This document shows positions 1 through 11,831 of a stretch of 64,000 nt of DNA, one piece after another. The notes beneath the pieces are model-generated. The model did no database searches. It was not told the origin of the DNA and saw nothing but the letters and a program-made list of their open reading frames with translations. The position numbers were made by a program, and so were the translations under genes. The first letter of the stretch is position 1. Every line of letters starts with the position of its first letter. The stretch is taken from NCBI GenBank assembly GCA_014529385.2, contig CM043970.1:47891779-47955778 (forward strand), in the 5' to 3' direction. This DNA is from Adiantum capillus-veneris (taxonomy: Eukaryota; Streptophyta; Polypodiopsida; Polypodiales; Pteridaceae).

Positions 1-324
1 CGTGTGTATGAAACTGCATATAAATATGCATGCACACAACATGGACACATTAAGAGAAAATTTATAGTAGCAACATCTGAGGCATTCAAGAAGCCCAAGG
101 GCTCTAGGGGACCTCTATCTAGTGAAGAGTTTGAGAAGGCTAAGAAGGAAAAGTTATGTTTTACATGTTTAGGGAGTGGACACGACAAAAATGATTGCCC
201 CAAGGAGAAAGCAGTGGATGTGGTGCAACTACTTCCTCTCAAGTCCTCCTCCTATTTGTCCAATGTGGATGTTACACACATCAAATCCATGCACAAGTGT
301 TGCATCATAACCTCAATTTCGTAG
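1..324 (+). pseudogene. Gag C-terminus with CCHC zinc knuckle (gypsy fragment)
   Basis: The open frame runs in from outside the window and stops at 324. It carries one nucleocapsid-type zinc knuckle, CFTCLGSGHDKNDC (C-x2-C-x4-H-x4-C), after a Lys-rich stretch. The same layout occurs in the minus-strand Gag near 46.4 kb (LCFQCLGSGHGKKDC), so the two belong to the same family. Gag packages element RNA, and the knuckle binds nucleic acid. Only the C-terminal third is visible. Confidence 0.85.
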
Positions 325-349
325 CCAACCTTTGGTCCACATGAGTTGG

Positions 350-690
350 TGCATATGGACGGATTTATTCAAGGTCACAAGGTGCGAATCTTGGTAGAAA
401 ATGGTGCTTAGCACAAATTCATTAGCTATAAGTTAGTGAAATGGCTCAATTTCCCTAAACTTTTAAGTTCCCACTATTACAAGGTAGTGATGATTAACAT
501 CTATGATGCCAAGGTGTGGGATACTCAAATGAAAGATGTACCGTTGGAGATTCAAAGATATCATACATCCTTGAATTTTCAAGTCAAGAATATGGAACGA
601 GAACGTGTGGTCCTTAGTCACGAGTGGTTATATAGTTTAGGACCATCATTAAAACGTATCTATGAGCACAAAGTTTGATATTCAAATTCC
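350..690 (+). pseudogene. Retropepsin (aspartic protease) remnant of the gypsy fragment
   Basis: Downstream of Gag, translation gives a retropepsin-like segment (HKVRILVENGA, then a stop). The catalytic D-S/T-G triad reads E-N-G, so the active site is lost. The downstream part, with SHEWLYSLGPSLKR, matches the equivalent region of the 42.5-47.7 kb element. The enzyme would cut the polyprotein; this copy cannot. Confidence 0.65.
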
Positions 691-1149
691 ATGGCATGCA
701 TGTTCTGCTATTTTGGGAGAAGGATATTCCTTTCTCACCACTATAGCCAAGCTTATGAATCTCTCTTCTCAAGATGGAATAGAAGAACTTTTTTTGTGTT
801 ACTCATTGTGTCATTTTCTGTCAAATGTCAATAAAGGTTTGAATGAAAATTCCTCAGTGTCGCATGCTTCTCTGTGTCTCTTACAACTATCGATACTTCT
901 CTCCCTCCAAAATAATCAAGTGTCACTAATAAGTTTAAATATTTATTATTGGAGGATAAAAATATATTCCCAAATGATTTTCCACCATGGTTAGTGCCAA
1001 CATGGGCTTTGCAACATGGCATAGACATCCTTGCATGCAAAAATCCCATAAGTACTAAAGCACCCTAGAAAATGAGCCATTTTGAGGCTACTAAGGTGGA
1101 ATGCCAAATTTTGACTATCTTAGTACAGGGTTTATACAACCCAATTCTT

Positions 1150-1699
1150 AACATGGAACTCTCCCATATTTTTGGTGAAGAAAAAAGATGGTTGTAAGCA
1201 CATGTCTGTAGGTTACCATGGACTAAATGTGGTTACTGTTAAGAACAATAATATATTACCGAGAGTGGATGGGTTATTTGATAAGTTCACCCATGCTTGT
1301 ATCTTGACAAAGATAGACTTGTGGTCCAAGTATCATCAAGTATGCATTAGGCTTGATGATATACCCAAAAGGTCATTCTGAACAAGGTTTGGACACTATG
1401 AGTTCTTGATTATGCCATATGCGTCCGCAACTTTCATGATGCTAATGGATAGTGTCTTGAAACCATATTTGGGCAAGTTTGCTATCATTTTTATGGATGA
1501 TATTATAATGTATAGTGCCTCTAGGGAAGAATAATTACAACATCCCAAGTAGGTGTTTGAATTGTTACGAGAAAATAAGGTATATGCCAAGAAATCAAAA
1601 TGTGATTTTCTCAAGGAGGAAATTCACTATTTAGGGAATGTGATTCCAGTTGACGGGCTACATATGAATAAATCCATAGTGGATTCCATTAGGAAGTGG
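1150..1699 (+). pseudogene. Reverse transcriptase remnant of the gypsy fragment
   Basis: The RT fingers and palm regions can be read across two frames. They show VKKKDG, YHGLNVVTVKN, PRVDGLFDKF, KIDLWSKYHQ, then a frame change near 1380, and the catalytic box as FMDDII. Stops follow (for example at about 1531) before DSIRKW. The connection to RNase H is missing here because the element is interrupted at 1699. The continuation is at 34188. Confidence 0.8.
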
Positions 1700-1863
1700 A
1701 TGAGAGCATAGAATGGTGTTTATATACTTGGTGTCCATGGAAACCAAGTATGATGTTATGCATGGCACCATAGCTGAGCCTTAAGTTAAATATTTTAAAA
1801 AGTGTATTTAAAAGTAACTGCCTTCACGGGTCCCCTACTTTGAAATTTTGAGTATCAACAGTT

Positions 1864-1865
<2 letters not shown>

Positions 1866-1919
<54 letters not shown>
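1866..1919. repeat. (TC)27 microsatellite
   Basis: An uninterrupted dinucleotide run. The Ser-Leu open frames produced by such runs were discarded as artefacts. Confidence 0.97.
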
Positions 1920-1922
<3 letters not shown>

Positions 1923-2080
1923 GAGAACATGGATGATGGAAACTCCTTGAGGCTTGCTATGGTTCCGTCTCACACTTCATCAGAAGCAGCAATGGAGCTT
2001 CTTGAGCTCAATGCGAAATAGATGATGGAAGAAGGAGTCCATGATGACGCACATGGAATATGTATGGTTCATACACACAT

Positions 2081-2453
2081 TGCTAGCATGCAAATGACAA
2101 GAAAAATGAGTGCCTCTATAGCCTTGCACGAATCACACAGTCGGAGCGAAGAACTATTACACTGCCAAAAACACCTGCGATAAACACCTATAGAGATTTA
2201 AGAAAAACCCTCAAGCATGAAACACACTCAAAGTTCGGAGAAACAAAGGACATCATGACAAAGCTTGTCTTGTAGAGATGTCCGTAGAGTATCCATAGGC
2301 AAAAAGCAGAAGAAAGGTGAAAGAGTTATGCCACTGGAAATCGGGGGTGTACTCTTTCTTGCTAAAAAATGAGCTCTCTGAAAAGTGTGCAGGTGTTGCA
2401 ACTATTAAAATGGGGCTCGCTTATCCATTTTAATCAAATCTCTTTCTTCTCCA
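2081..2453 (-). repeat. 3' LTR of the gag-only gypsy element
   Basis: On the plus strand it starts TGCTAGCATGCAAATG and ends near ctttcttctcca. It pairs with 3528-3984, which starts TGTTAGCGTGCAAAC. The purine-rich minus-strand stretch ggagaagaaagaga at the right edge may be the polypurine tract, in which case the LTR edge would lie at about 2437. Confidence 0.65.
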
Positions 2454-2459
2454 TTACAT

Positions 2460-3440
2460 TAGATTGACCTTCATACGCCTGGGCCATTCCTCTACCATGA
2501 CCACGACCACGACCACCTCCAGGAACACTGAGGCACAAATCTTACATCATGGTCATCATATCTTGCATATTTTGCTATAATTGTTCAGTGTTAGCAACAT
2601 TTTGAATAGGTTGGGCTCTAGCCTTTGCCTGATTTTCCTCATTTTGGCCACCATTACCTTGCACATGGACCGCTTTCCCATACTCATTGAGTCTTTGAAC
2701 CTTCCATTCTTTCTCTCTGGCGATAGTGACTGCTTCCTCGAAGGTGGCGGGTCTTTTAAGCTCAATTTTGAACTTCAGGCTTTCTTTTAAGTTTTCCACA
2801 AAAGGGTCCTTCTTAAACATGGCTGGAGGGATTTCATTTCCCAAAGCTCGGGCCCATTTATCCCATAAACGGGTAAACTACATGACAAAATCATCAACAC
2901 TTTGATTAACCTTTTTAGTGCACCCCAAAATTTCATGCCAAACTTCAGCAGGCACTTCAATGGATCTGTAATGTACCAGAAAATCTTGCTTCACACAATT
3001 GTAGTCTAAAACCACCCCTAGAGTTTGTGCCTGCACCAGCTCTTCATGATTTTGTAACCAAACTTTTGCCTAATCTTGTAAACTGTATTACAACAGCCGC
3101 AACAATATAGCTTGATCTAGTATATTTTGCAGTAAGCAATTGACTTCCAATTTTTCAATAAAAGTCCATGCATTCTCATTAGGCAATCCATGAAACTTTG
3201 GAACTCATCCGCCATGTTCAATTGCCACAAAAACACTTACATGTGACGTCGAATGTTCAAGGGATGTCGATGGATCACTCAAGTACCTAATCCACCTCAC
3301 TCTAGGTAACCCGGCCCCCATTGCCTAGCTTCACAAAACCTCACGACCCTCCAAAGTCTCCAATCCAATTACACGACTGACTCAAGTGCTATCCACAATT
3401 TGCACATACATAGGTGGTTGTCCATAAGGACCCACATCCC
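2460..3440 (-). pseudogene. Gypsy-type Gag of the short element
   Basis: The best preserved part is the minus-strand frame 2844-2575. It has the retrotransposon Gag signature of a conserved helix (MFKKDPFVENLKESL), an alternating acidic/basic stretch and FEEAVTIAREKEW. Upstream in the same direction (3200-2850) are further Gag-like segments broken by stops. Towards the end of the internal region a Gly-Arg run (GGGRGRGRGRG) takes the place of a zinc knuckle. Gag would form the particle and could let the element borrow enzymes from a full-length relative. No polymerase follows before the 3' LTR. Confidence 0.7.
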
Positions 3441-3527
3441 CTTTACATTCTCTGCGTGCAGACTATACATATTTCACAAGAATTGGAGCATAGTAGAACT
3501 TTTTCCTCAGTGGGGGCACCAAAATTA

Positions 3528-3984
3528 TGTTAGCGTGCAAACAACAAGAAAAACAAGTGCCTCTATAGCCTTGCATGAATCACATCGGAAGGAAGGAAGA
3601 ACTATTACACTGCCAAAAATACGTGTGATAAACACTTGTATATGTTTATGAAAAACCCTTCAAGCATGAAACACACTCAAAATTAAGAGAATTCAAGGAC
3701 ATCATGACAAAGATTGTCTTGTGGAGATGTCCGTAGAGTATCCATAGGCAAAATACAAATGAAAGGTGAAAGAGTTATAGCCACTCAAAATCGGGGGTGT
3801 ACTCTTTCTTGCTAAAATATGCAAAATACAAATGAAAGGTGAAAGAGTTATAGCCACTCAAAATCAGGGGTGTACTCTTTCTTGCAAAAATATGAGCTCT
3901 CTGGAAAGTGTGCAGGTGCAGTGCAGCTCTGAAAATGGGTCTCACTTATCCCTTTTAATCAAATCCCTTTCTTCTCTCTCCTCA
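3528..3984 (-). repeat. 5' LTR of the gag-only gypsy element
   Basis: Partner of 2081-2453. It is longer, mainly because of the internal 73-bp tandem duplication at 3749-3894 that the other LTR lacks. Confidence 0.65.
3749..3894. repeat. 73-bp tandem duplication inside an LTR
   Basis: The unit beginning caaaatacaaatgaaaggtg occurs at 3749-3821 and again at 3822-3894 with about two differences. The partner LTR has one copy, so the duplication came after the element was made. Confidence 0.9.
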
Positions 3985-5515
3985 GGCGACAAGGCCTCTT
4001 GGGGGTTCCGTTTTTATTGGTCCAGTGTAGGCCTTTTTTGGCAAAGTTTGGGGCCATGTCAGTGACTTTGTGCACATGGGAAGGGGGGGGGGGGATTCTC
4101 CAGAGGAACAAAAATGTGACAAGGAGCCTGGGCAGGTGGTATGGATAGTTGGAAAATGTGCCCCTCTCTCATCAAGAGCCCACGAGCCCATCAAGCCAAG
4201 CTCTCCACAAAGTGATACAACTAATGGGGGTTTCCCCTTTACCCTATATACCGCCCATTCTCCCCTTCCCATGTGGGATAATTTCCATGCCATATGGCAA
4301 CTTCCTCCCCCAATCCTCCCAACTCCCTCATGCCCAATTAATTTCCAGCTTCTCTCCGAAGCACGAGAACTTCTCAGACAACCTTCTCAAAAGCATAACT
4401 TACAGCTCCGATCACCGAATGACACACTATAACACAAAGCTTGGGGCCCATGATCTCGGCTACTTCTAGAAACATTCAATCTCATAATTTCCAATTTCAA
4501 TAACAAAATTGTCCTAGTTGCCTTCGTCGCATGCACCTGCAATCACTTTCTAAGTTGAGACCGCCCACTTTGGATGCTCATAAATTATGATGTACAAGAT
4601 CGATTCACGGGATATAAAGCACGGTTAAAAGTATTTATTAAAAACGATGTCTTGGGGATTCGAGAAACCCAAAACATCAGCATCCAAGCCTTACAAAACC
4701 ACACCTTTGTACATGAATTTTTACATGGTCACTTCCAAAACTTGCAGGGCTATGTACACGTATATACATGAAGCTAGTGGGCAAGCTTTTCTGCATGATC
4801 TAATGACTTTATGCTCATAAACAAAATGCATGACAATGTGTACTCCAAGAGAAAGGCTTGTCTAATTGAGGATGCAATTATTGCAGTGAGAAGGTATGAA
4901 GCCCAAGAAAATCCAAGTATAGGAAGGGATGTTGTGCAAGAAAGCAAGTGCAGCCCAACATCAACATTGGAGACAAAGAATACCATAGTGAGGATGTGGA
5001 TGTAGGCACAAGGAAAGACAAGAAGCACCATACTATTCATAATATTGTTCAAAACATCCTAAAAGAGTTATGTAATTATGGAAATGAAGACAAGAATGCA
5101 ATCGTACATGTTGTCTTAAGTGATGAGCACATCTTCCCATGCTATGAAGATTTCTCTCTTCACTCAAACGGCCTTATTTTTGCACTTAAAATCTCCTTAC
5201 AAGAATTGAAGATTCCAAAATGAGCTTATGAGATCTTTTTGAAATGAAGCACATTCAATATGAAGTGAGCAAACTATTGCAAAATAATGAGAGACCAAGA
5301 AGAGGTGTTACTCTATATAAAATGAAAAAACTGTTGAATGTTCATCCAAGGAACTTTTACTCAACTTTGCGTAGAGTTGAAAGTGATCCTATATCAAACA
5401 CATTGAAGTTAGACTTATACAAGGAATTTTGGCGTATTTGATGAATTGAAGCAGACAATTGTTACATTTTTTATAGAGCACACTTGGGTGTCTCCAAACA
5501 AGAAAGATATTTTTC
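3985..5515. other. No recognisable gene; weak open frames only
   Basis: It contains a 13-14 base G run near 4081-4094 and overlapping short frames. Plus-strand frames at 4811-5005, 4948-5223 and 5244-5441 read as normal-composition protein and may be pieces of one broken reading frame. They show no motif I recognise. The frames at 3982-4469 look like chance ORFs in C/T-rich DNA. Confidence 0.5.
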
Positions 5516-5757
5516 CTTGAAGAGTGCACCTTTAAGAAACTATTTATATAACATGAGTTCAAAGGGTATTAAAAGAATCCCTTTACTTACATGCTCAAGG
5601 TAATAAAATGACCCCTTATGAGTTTTTCTCTAAAATCAATTAAAACACCCCTTTTGTTAATATAATCCTATTAGAATTTTAAAATTTTGGCAATTGAAAA
5701 ACCCATTCATTTGAACTCACATGATAACTTACATGTATAAGAGGTGAACCCCCCAAG
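5516..5757. mobile_element. hAT-like MITE, copy A
   Basis: A 242-bp non-coding element with imperfect terminal inverted repeats (left CTTGAAGAGTGCACC; right, reversed, CTTGGGGGGTTCACC). The similarity continues inward to a shared ACATGAGTTCAAA-like block. It is flanked by an imperfect 8-bp direct repeat (tatttttc/catttgtc, 6 of 8). Copies B (32099-32334, opposite orientation) and C (50894-51127) share the ends and size. Confidence 0.75.
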
Positions 5758-6300
5758 CATTTGTCGAAGACGATTGGGAAGAAAGTTTTATGAAGAGCAT
5801 CCTATTCATTTCTTGATGAATCTTAGCTAAACAAGTATCCTTTTTATCTCACGTAAAACATCTCATTCTTATGAATATCTAATCATTGTTGTTGTTGTTA
5901 TGGAGTGATATAAATGCTATTATATGTTATATGTAGGAAATTTATGTGTCACGATAATTCATTATCTCTATCCAGGGTGTGCGCTATGATCTATAAATGT
6001 GTGTAATAATAGCCCAATGAATGAATTTATGCAATTATGTGTGCCATGTAAAAGAAATTTATTATAGTATGAGAGCAATATGTGTGCTATATAGTACAGG
6101 TGTGCATGATAATAGCACAATATCCCTATCTATGCTATTATGCTTGCTATGTAAACAAATTGTACTACAATATGAGAGCACTATGTGTGCTATATAGCAA
6201 AAAAGTATGTAATAATAGTTCAATGTCCATGTCTATGCAAATATGTGTGTCATGTAAAAGGACTTTCATCACAATATCAATCTATGAAAACATATGCTTG
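5758..6300. repeat. Degenerate tandem repeats built on 'gtgctatatag(t)ac'
   Basis: Recurrent blocks such as atgtgtgctatatag, gagagcaatatgtgtgc and gtgtgccatgtaaaag recur every roughly 60-130 bases. A related but better preserved array, rich in tatagcacata, lies at 31380-32100. No coding signal. Confidence 0.6.
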
Positions 6301-6550
6301 TTTCTTGTGATAGAATCACGTTTCTTGGATGGTTTAAGGGAATCCCTATGCTTGGCTTCACAGGTCAGCATGAATAGCAATACAAAATTACCTCCCGTGT
6401 TGGAGTTTGGGTAGCTTCAACTTCTTTCACAGCCGATACATCCGCTTGAGCTACAATTGGAGTAGATGACACCTTCTTTAGCACCTTCCTTCAAGGTGGA
6501 ATGATAGGAGCATCATTGGAGCTTTGAGTCACTCTCTTTGGGGCCATCAT
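6300..6550 (-). pseudogene. Unrecognised minus-strand reading frame start (MAPKRV...)
   Basis: From an ATG at about 6549, the minus strand reads MAPKRVTQSSNDAPIIPP, a stop, then continues in the same frame with biased, protein-like composition (KVLKKVSSTPIVAQADVSA, then EVEATQTPTRE). It ends at a possible splice donor, GAG|gtaatt. A TATA-like ctatataagg lies about 250 bases upstream at about 6795-6805. I recognise no family. It could be a decayed first exon of a host gene or a captured fragment. Confidence 0.35.
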
Positions 6551-7590
6551 ATAACAAAAGAGAAAAGGAAAGCTTTGTCATGAAAAATAGAGTTATGGTT
6601 TCCTTGCTTGCCGAGAAGATTGTAAGAGAGAGAGAAATAACTCAACAATCCAAGGGACAACACGATGGTGGTAGAGAAGGAGATTGGTTGAGGGTGAGAG
6701 GTTGAGGGAAAGAAGGTAATTCGGGCGTTATGGCAAGAGAGCTTCCTCTTCTGAGAACTTATGTGTGTGTATCTTGAAAGTGAGGAAAGAGGGGCCTTAT
6801 ATAGACTCTCAAGAGCCAAAATCACAAGCTAAGAATAGTGAAAAGCAAAGAGATAAGTTCACGGTGCACATTTGCGACTGTTTTTTAAAATTTATTTACA
6901 GACACACATTTTGATGCACGACTTTGAGTCTCTAATTTTAGAAGAAGCTTGTCTTCCATGAAAAGAAGCTCTAAACTTGACTCACTCCTCTTTCTTCTCT
7001 AAAAATACTCCCTCTTTTCTAAAAATACTCCTTCTCTACTATAAATTATCTTCCTTTTCTAAAAATACTCCTCTTCTAAAAATACTCCTCCTTTCCTAAA
7101 AATATTCCTTCTTTCTTGAGGGTTATTATCTTTAGAAATAGAGTTGAGGCTTAAGTTTCCCATATCAACCTATTGTTTTTAAGTGAATAAAGGCCATAAT
7201 TAATAGTTTTAGAGTTTGATTTTTGATCCGATTGTTCCATTGGAACGCTTTATGACTTAACAAAATTCAAACCTTAAACACTTTTGTAAAGTAAATAAAA
7301 TAGTTTTATTAAAAAATGTTGGATACATTACATCAAGTGAAAATTTTCTTCCTCTTCCTCTGTAGTAGGATACTTTCTACCTCTTTATGAGTAGGCAGCA
7401 TTCACATCCAATATAATGCATAATCTTTTCCTTTTCTCATCATCCTCATGAGGCACTACATGTAATGACATTACCTATAGTGGAATTACCAGAAGTGTCT
7501 CTATCCTCTCTTTCCTCTCAAACATATTTAGGTCCCACACAACCATAGACGTAGCTGCAACTACATTGTCATGGGTACTTAAAGGATCAT
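6551..7590. other. Mostly non-coding; short tandem repeats; possible coding remnant
   Basis: The interval 7000-7115 has about six copies of a roughly 20-base unit, (t)ctaaaaatactcct. On the minus strand, 7590-7390 translates into a protein-like stretch (DPLSTHDNVVAAT, then FERKERIETLLV) with at least one stop. It cannot be assigned and is cut off by the LTR at 7591. Confidence 0.4.
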
Positions 7591-8518
7591 TGTTAACTGA
7601 GTCAGCATCAGTTAACAAAAGCTACTAAAGACAAAGACGTATGAATGCACATCAAAGATCAACATAAAGAAGCAGTGAAGATTGGAGTTACACATTTTCC
7701 ACATTTTCCCGAAATGGCCATGTATTGTAAATTCTCGATTTATTTCAAGTCATTGTAATATTTCCAATGTGTTACGGGCTCAATGGGAGTTCCAAGTTGT
7801 AAAGAACAGGTCAATTAGTATGTCTAGGTAGTAGATTCAATAAGTGGTGGAGCCCTAAAGGCTTTGGGCACCCAAACATTGCATATTTTTACCCTAGGTA
7901 CATAAGGCAGTGTGTAAAGGAAATTAGGGTTCTCAAGCTCATTACTTGAGAGCACTCTTTGGTGAGAGCTCTTGAGGTTTGTAGCTATGGAGTCCTTGAG
8001 CTTCTCCTTGCTCATGAGACTTGATTAACACTAATCAATGATTCGTTCTCTCTTACTATGCCTCTCTCATGATTCTTATGATTACCTATGATGCTTAGAT
8101 TAGCTAGATCTTAACTAATTAGTGGTTAATCCTGCTCTAGTCTTGTGTGATTTTCCTCTTTTGCTTGTGTGTGAATGTAGGTTTGATTGGAGTGTGGTGC
8201 TTGATAGATCTATGTGTGTGTGTGTGCGCTTGCGATTAGTGTGTTGCATGATAGGATTAGTGTTGTGTGCATCTTGCAATCGTACTATTTGTGATTGTGT
8301 TGATTGGAGGTGAAGAGAAGTGGATGTGGAGAATGATCTTCATTGTGGCTTAGCTCCTCCATAGGCCGAGAAGCTCACCTCATAGAGTTAACCATTTGTG
8401 TTGCCATAATTAGCTCACTAACTGTGTGAGTGTTTCCATGCCCTAATCGGGTAGCTCATCCCTCCGGATTGATAATTTTGTTGGTCATTGGACCTATGCA
8501 ACAATGGGACCCCTAACA
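7591..8518 (+). repeat. 5' LTR (928 bp) of the non-autonomous element
   Basis: Bounded by TGTTA...TAACA inverted ends and followed directly by the primer-binding site. Its first 70 bases recur at 17219-17287. The ORFs inside it (for example 7824-8015 and 8122-8313) have no support. Confidence 0.8.
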
Positions 8519-8545
8519 TTTGCGCCGTTGCCGGGGACGATGGCC
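8519..8545 (+). promoter_or_regulatory. Primer-binding site of the non-autonomous element
   Basis: The sequence tttgcgccgttgccggggac directly follows the LTR end. It closely resembles the primer-binding site seen after the 5' LTR in many plant gypsy elements (family pattern TTGGCGCCGTTGCCGGGGA, quoted from general knowledge). It marks where minus-strand DNA synthesis is primed by a tRNA. Confidence 0.75.
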
Positions 8546-11500
8546 TATGCTAGTGTAATTGTGGCATAATCGAATGCGTTCCCTCACTAATTTTACTACT
8601 AATTTCACCTGTGTGTCTATGTTTTTGTGAATTTTGGATGTGTGTGTATGAAGCAATGTGTTCATAATTCCCTAATGTATCACCGTATCTTGCCAATTGT
8701 GTGTTGAGACACTCTAATTTCACACTAACCCCTTGCTAATTTCACTAATTTTTGCTAACCTACTAAGTTGCTATGAAGGATTGGAGCATTCGACCATTCA
8801 TTTGATCTTCAATGGAAAGGTAATTAAGGTGGTATTCTCAACCTCCCTAGAATCTAAAGATGTGTAGAATTATGTAGAGATCCCACCATGATGCAATGTG
8901 GATTGAAAATTTTTTGATTGTTCATTTTCATGCCGTCGTAATGCCGAAATTTTTAAGATTTGGTGGTGTATGAATTTGACAAGTTTCAATTGATAATTGG
9001 TGAATGTGTGTTGCTAATTGGGTGCCTAATTGAGTTAATTGCATGCTTGAATGGTCAATTGCAAGTGTGTGCATTCTAATTAAGTGTGTGTATGCTAATT
9101 TTAGGTGTGTGTGCACTATTTTGCCCATGTTTGTGCACCTAAAAATCAATGTGTACGTTATGATTTTTCAATTGTGATGATTGATTTGTGTTGTGCTCAT
9201 GCCCAACTAATGATTTGTGAAGTCACATTGCAAATTCGACAAGTTTAACCATTTTGTGTGTGCAACTAAACATTGATAAAAACTGCCAATTTTATTGGTG
9301 TGTGTGTGTGCCTAAAAAGTGTTTAATTTGCATGATTGATTCATATTTTGATTGCATAATTGGTATGTGTAATGGTTAATTTCTGCGTTTTTGTGCTCAA
9401 AATAGGAATTTACACATTTCAATTGCGTCAAATTTTGTCGGTAATTTTACAGGTTTAATTGTTTGTCTTGATTTTATTGATAAAAATTTTGGGCAATTGA
9501 ATTGATGTGATTTTTGCAATTTTATTTGGCTACACTATTCCCCTATATGTGAAGAAGTTGTAGAAAGTTTTTGGGTATTTGTCGGATACTTTTTGCTAAT
9601 TTTTGCATTAATTTTTTGTTAATTCCATAAAAATTTGATATTTTGTGATCTTTACGAGCTGTTTTGTGTGTGCGTATTTACGGCATCACTTTGTTCATAT
9701 TTGTGCCCTCCGTGGTTGAGTTTTGAGCGTTTTACTATTTCTAGGGATCGGGTGGACAATCTTGTCAAAATTGGCATTTTTGATAAAATCTGCTATTTTC
9801 GGTGTGCTTTTGCCATCTCAAAAATGCTCGGTTGTGAATGGCAATGATTTTCTAAGGTTTCTAGAGTTTTTGGGGAATTTTTTGGAAAATTTTGGGATTT
9901 TCTAGCAATTTTTTGGAGTTTTGGCTAATTTTCGGTCTAAATCTGGCATTTTTGGAAATTTGAAAATAAAAAAAATAATAGAAGGCCGGTTTCGACTTCG
10001 ATGCCTGTGCCTTGCGGCGCATAAAACTCTTCATCGGATAGACCTTCATGGTCTCTTGGGACAGTTTCCTACGATGTTAAGAAAAAATCTTCTTCTTTCT
10101 GTCGTCCGCGCTCGTCTCATTCCGCGTGGACACGCTCCTCACCCTCACTCTCTCTCTAACTTTCTCCCACTCTCTCTCTCTCTTCTCTAAAGCCCCCTCT
10201 CTCCAGTGTTGAAAAAAAGGATCGGGGTATAGTGTATTTTAATCGCCTAAAATCATAAAATCCCTCGGTTAAATTTTGAGCTTGCCTTGAAGAAAACCGG
10301 CAAATTTACACAAGTTTTTGAGTAAATATTGGCAAAAGCTTCAAACTTTGACCTTGCCGTTATTTTCTTTGGATGGGAAAATGTATTTTTCTAGCACTGT
10401 GCACAAACCCCCTCTAACCCATCTCTCTCTACTCTCTCTCTCTCCCCTGCATGAACCCCTCTCTCCACACACACACACACTCTCCAGTAGGGCGACCCCG
10501 TCGCATGCGCCTTAGCTCAGCCACGTCAGCACTGTCAAGCATTGGCCACCTCCCGCAATAGAGCCGGACGCACGCGCGTTGTTAGACCTCCCGATGCATG
10601 CACGATCGTCAATGGCCTCAGCCAAGTAAGCAACAATTAATTTATTATTAGTTTATTTATTTTGAATTCAAGAAAAACAAACAAACAAACAAACAAATTA
10701 CAAAAACCCAAAATCAAAAATAACAAAAATCAAATACAAAGTCACAAAAATAATAAAAATAAAAAACTCATAAAACATAAAAAAGAGTTTAAAAATTCAT
10801 AAAAAATCAAAAAAGGCATTTAAAAATTCATTAAAAAATAGAAAAACATAAAAAACTCACAAAAATCATAAAAAATAGTTAAAAAAATTAGAAAAAAATT
10901 TAAAAAAGAAAAAAACCTCATAAAAAATTAGAAGAATCATAAAAATTCATAAAAAATAAACACTTATTAAAAGATTCCAAAAAAATATAGAAAAAATCAC
11001 AAAAAATCATTAAACACAGATAAATCCCCAAAAAATTGTATAATTCATAAAACCTTCAAAAAAATCACCAAATAATTAGAAAAATACCCAAAAAATTATA
11101 AAAAATCAAAACTTTTCGTAAAAAATCATAAAAAGACCAAAAATTTTACAAAATTCAAAATTTCACAAAAAATTAAGAAAAATAAAAAGAAACTCGTCGA
11201 AAGTGCCAAAAAAGTGTCAGAAGTACGAGAAAGTGCCAGAAATAGTAAAAAAAAACAGAAAAACCAACAAAAGCTCAAAAAAGGCAAAATTAGCAAAAAA
11301 GCACCATCGGAGAGTCACACCGAGCAAACCGCGCAAAGCGAGCACAAATCGAGAACAACAGCCAGGAAAAAAATCAAGCAAGCTATGCAAAAGCAAATCA
11401 GATTGGTCGGTGAGAAAACAGTCAACCGTGAGTAGCATACAAATTTCTAAATTTATCAAAATCAAGCTGAAAATCGACCAATCATGATGGATTACATATT

Positions 11501-11831
11501 AAGTTGTTCAAGGCCCAGTTTTTCATCGTTTCAAAAGGTTGCAACTAATTTTGAAACTATCGAGCTAGAGTTAATCAACTCTTGTGAGTATACGAGCAGT
11601 CAACTGCAAAAGTGCTTTGGCTAAAGCAATTTAATCAAAACCAAAACAAGAAAATTTTTGGTAATCAGCACCAAAATCTGCTAGGAGACGGTTTTTATAG
11701 AACGAGCCAACATGGACTCAAATTGAGCCGAGAATTCAAGTACATTAGAACAAGCTAGTAGTGGTGGCAATACATTTACAAGTGCAACAGAGCAGATTTT
11801 ACAACTGTATGGCTACAATAGGGATAAATTT
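8546..11831 (+). other. Long leader of the non-autonomous element, with A-rich low-complexity tract
   Basis: No convincing gene. The interval 9480-9960 is T/G-rich, with ttttttgg-like runs. The interval 10130-10500 carries CT-rich patches and an (AC) run. The interval 10640-11200 is strongly A-rich, with repeated aaaaatcataaaaa. The Lys-rich frames at 11203-11487 are a by-product of this composition. Confidence 0.6.

Larger units (their letters stand above)
1..1699 (+). mobile_element. Decayed Ty3/gypsy chromovirus-like element, 5' part (gag end, PR, RT)
   Basis: This is the left part of a retroelement that begins before the window. In order it shows a Gag C-terminus with a zinc knuckle, a retropepsin region and reverse transcriptase (RT). 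All three resemble the better preserved minus-strand chromovirus at 42.5-47.7 kb. The RT shows VKKKDG, a degraded substrate motif (SVGYHGLN), KIDL and FMDD. Many stops and frameshifts make it non-functional. Similarity to the 42.5-47.7 kb copy stops at 1699, just after the RT connection segment (IRKW), and resumes in register at 34188. This is therefore one element split by inserted DNA. Confidence 0.85.
2081..3984 (-). mobile_element. Short gag-only LTR retrotransposon (gypsy type, TR-GAG-like)
   Basis: Two direct repeats, about 2081-2453 and 3528-3984, share long stretches (for example gcctctatagccttgc and gacatcatgacaaag). They flank about 1.07 kb containing a minus-strand Gag and no protease, RT or integrase. 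Next to the right repeat, the minus strand reads ttttggtgcccccactgagg (about 3505-3524), which resembles a plant retrotransposon primer-binding site. This is the layout of non-autonomous terminal-repeat elements carrying only GAG. LTR edges are uncertain by tens of bases, and no target-site duplication was seen. Confidence 0.7.

Noticed and set aside
3982-4469. Overlapping 103-120-codon frames on both strands
   Set aside because: Three frames are open at once in C/T-rich DNA, with no motif and no context. Chance openings are likelier.
5516-6300. A large inverted repeat linking 5.5-6.5 kb and 31.4-33.4 kb
   Set aside because: Both places hold a MITE, agcacata-type repeats and a MAP-starting minus-strand frame, but the order does not mirror. 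Separate MITE insertions into related repeats explain it better.
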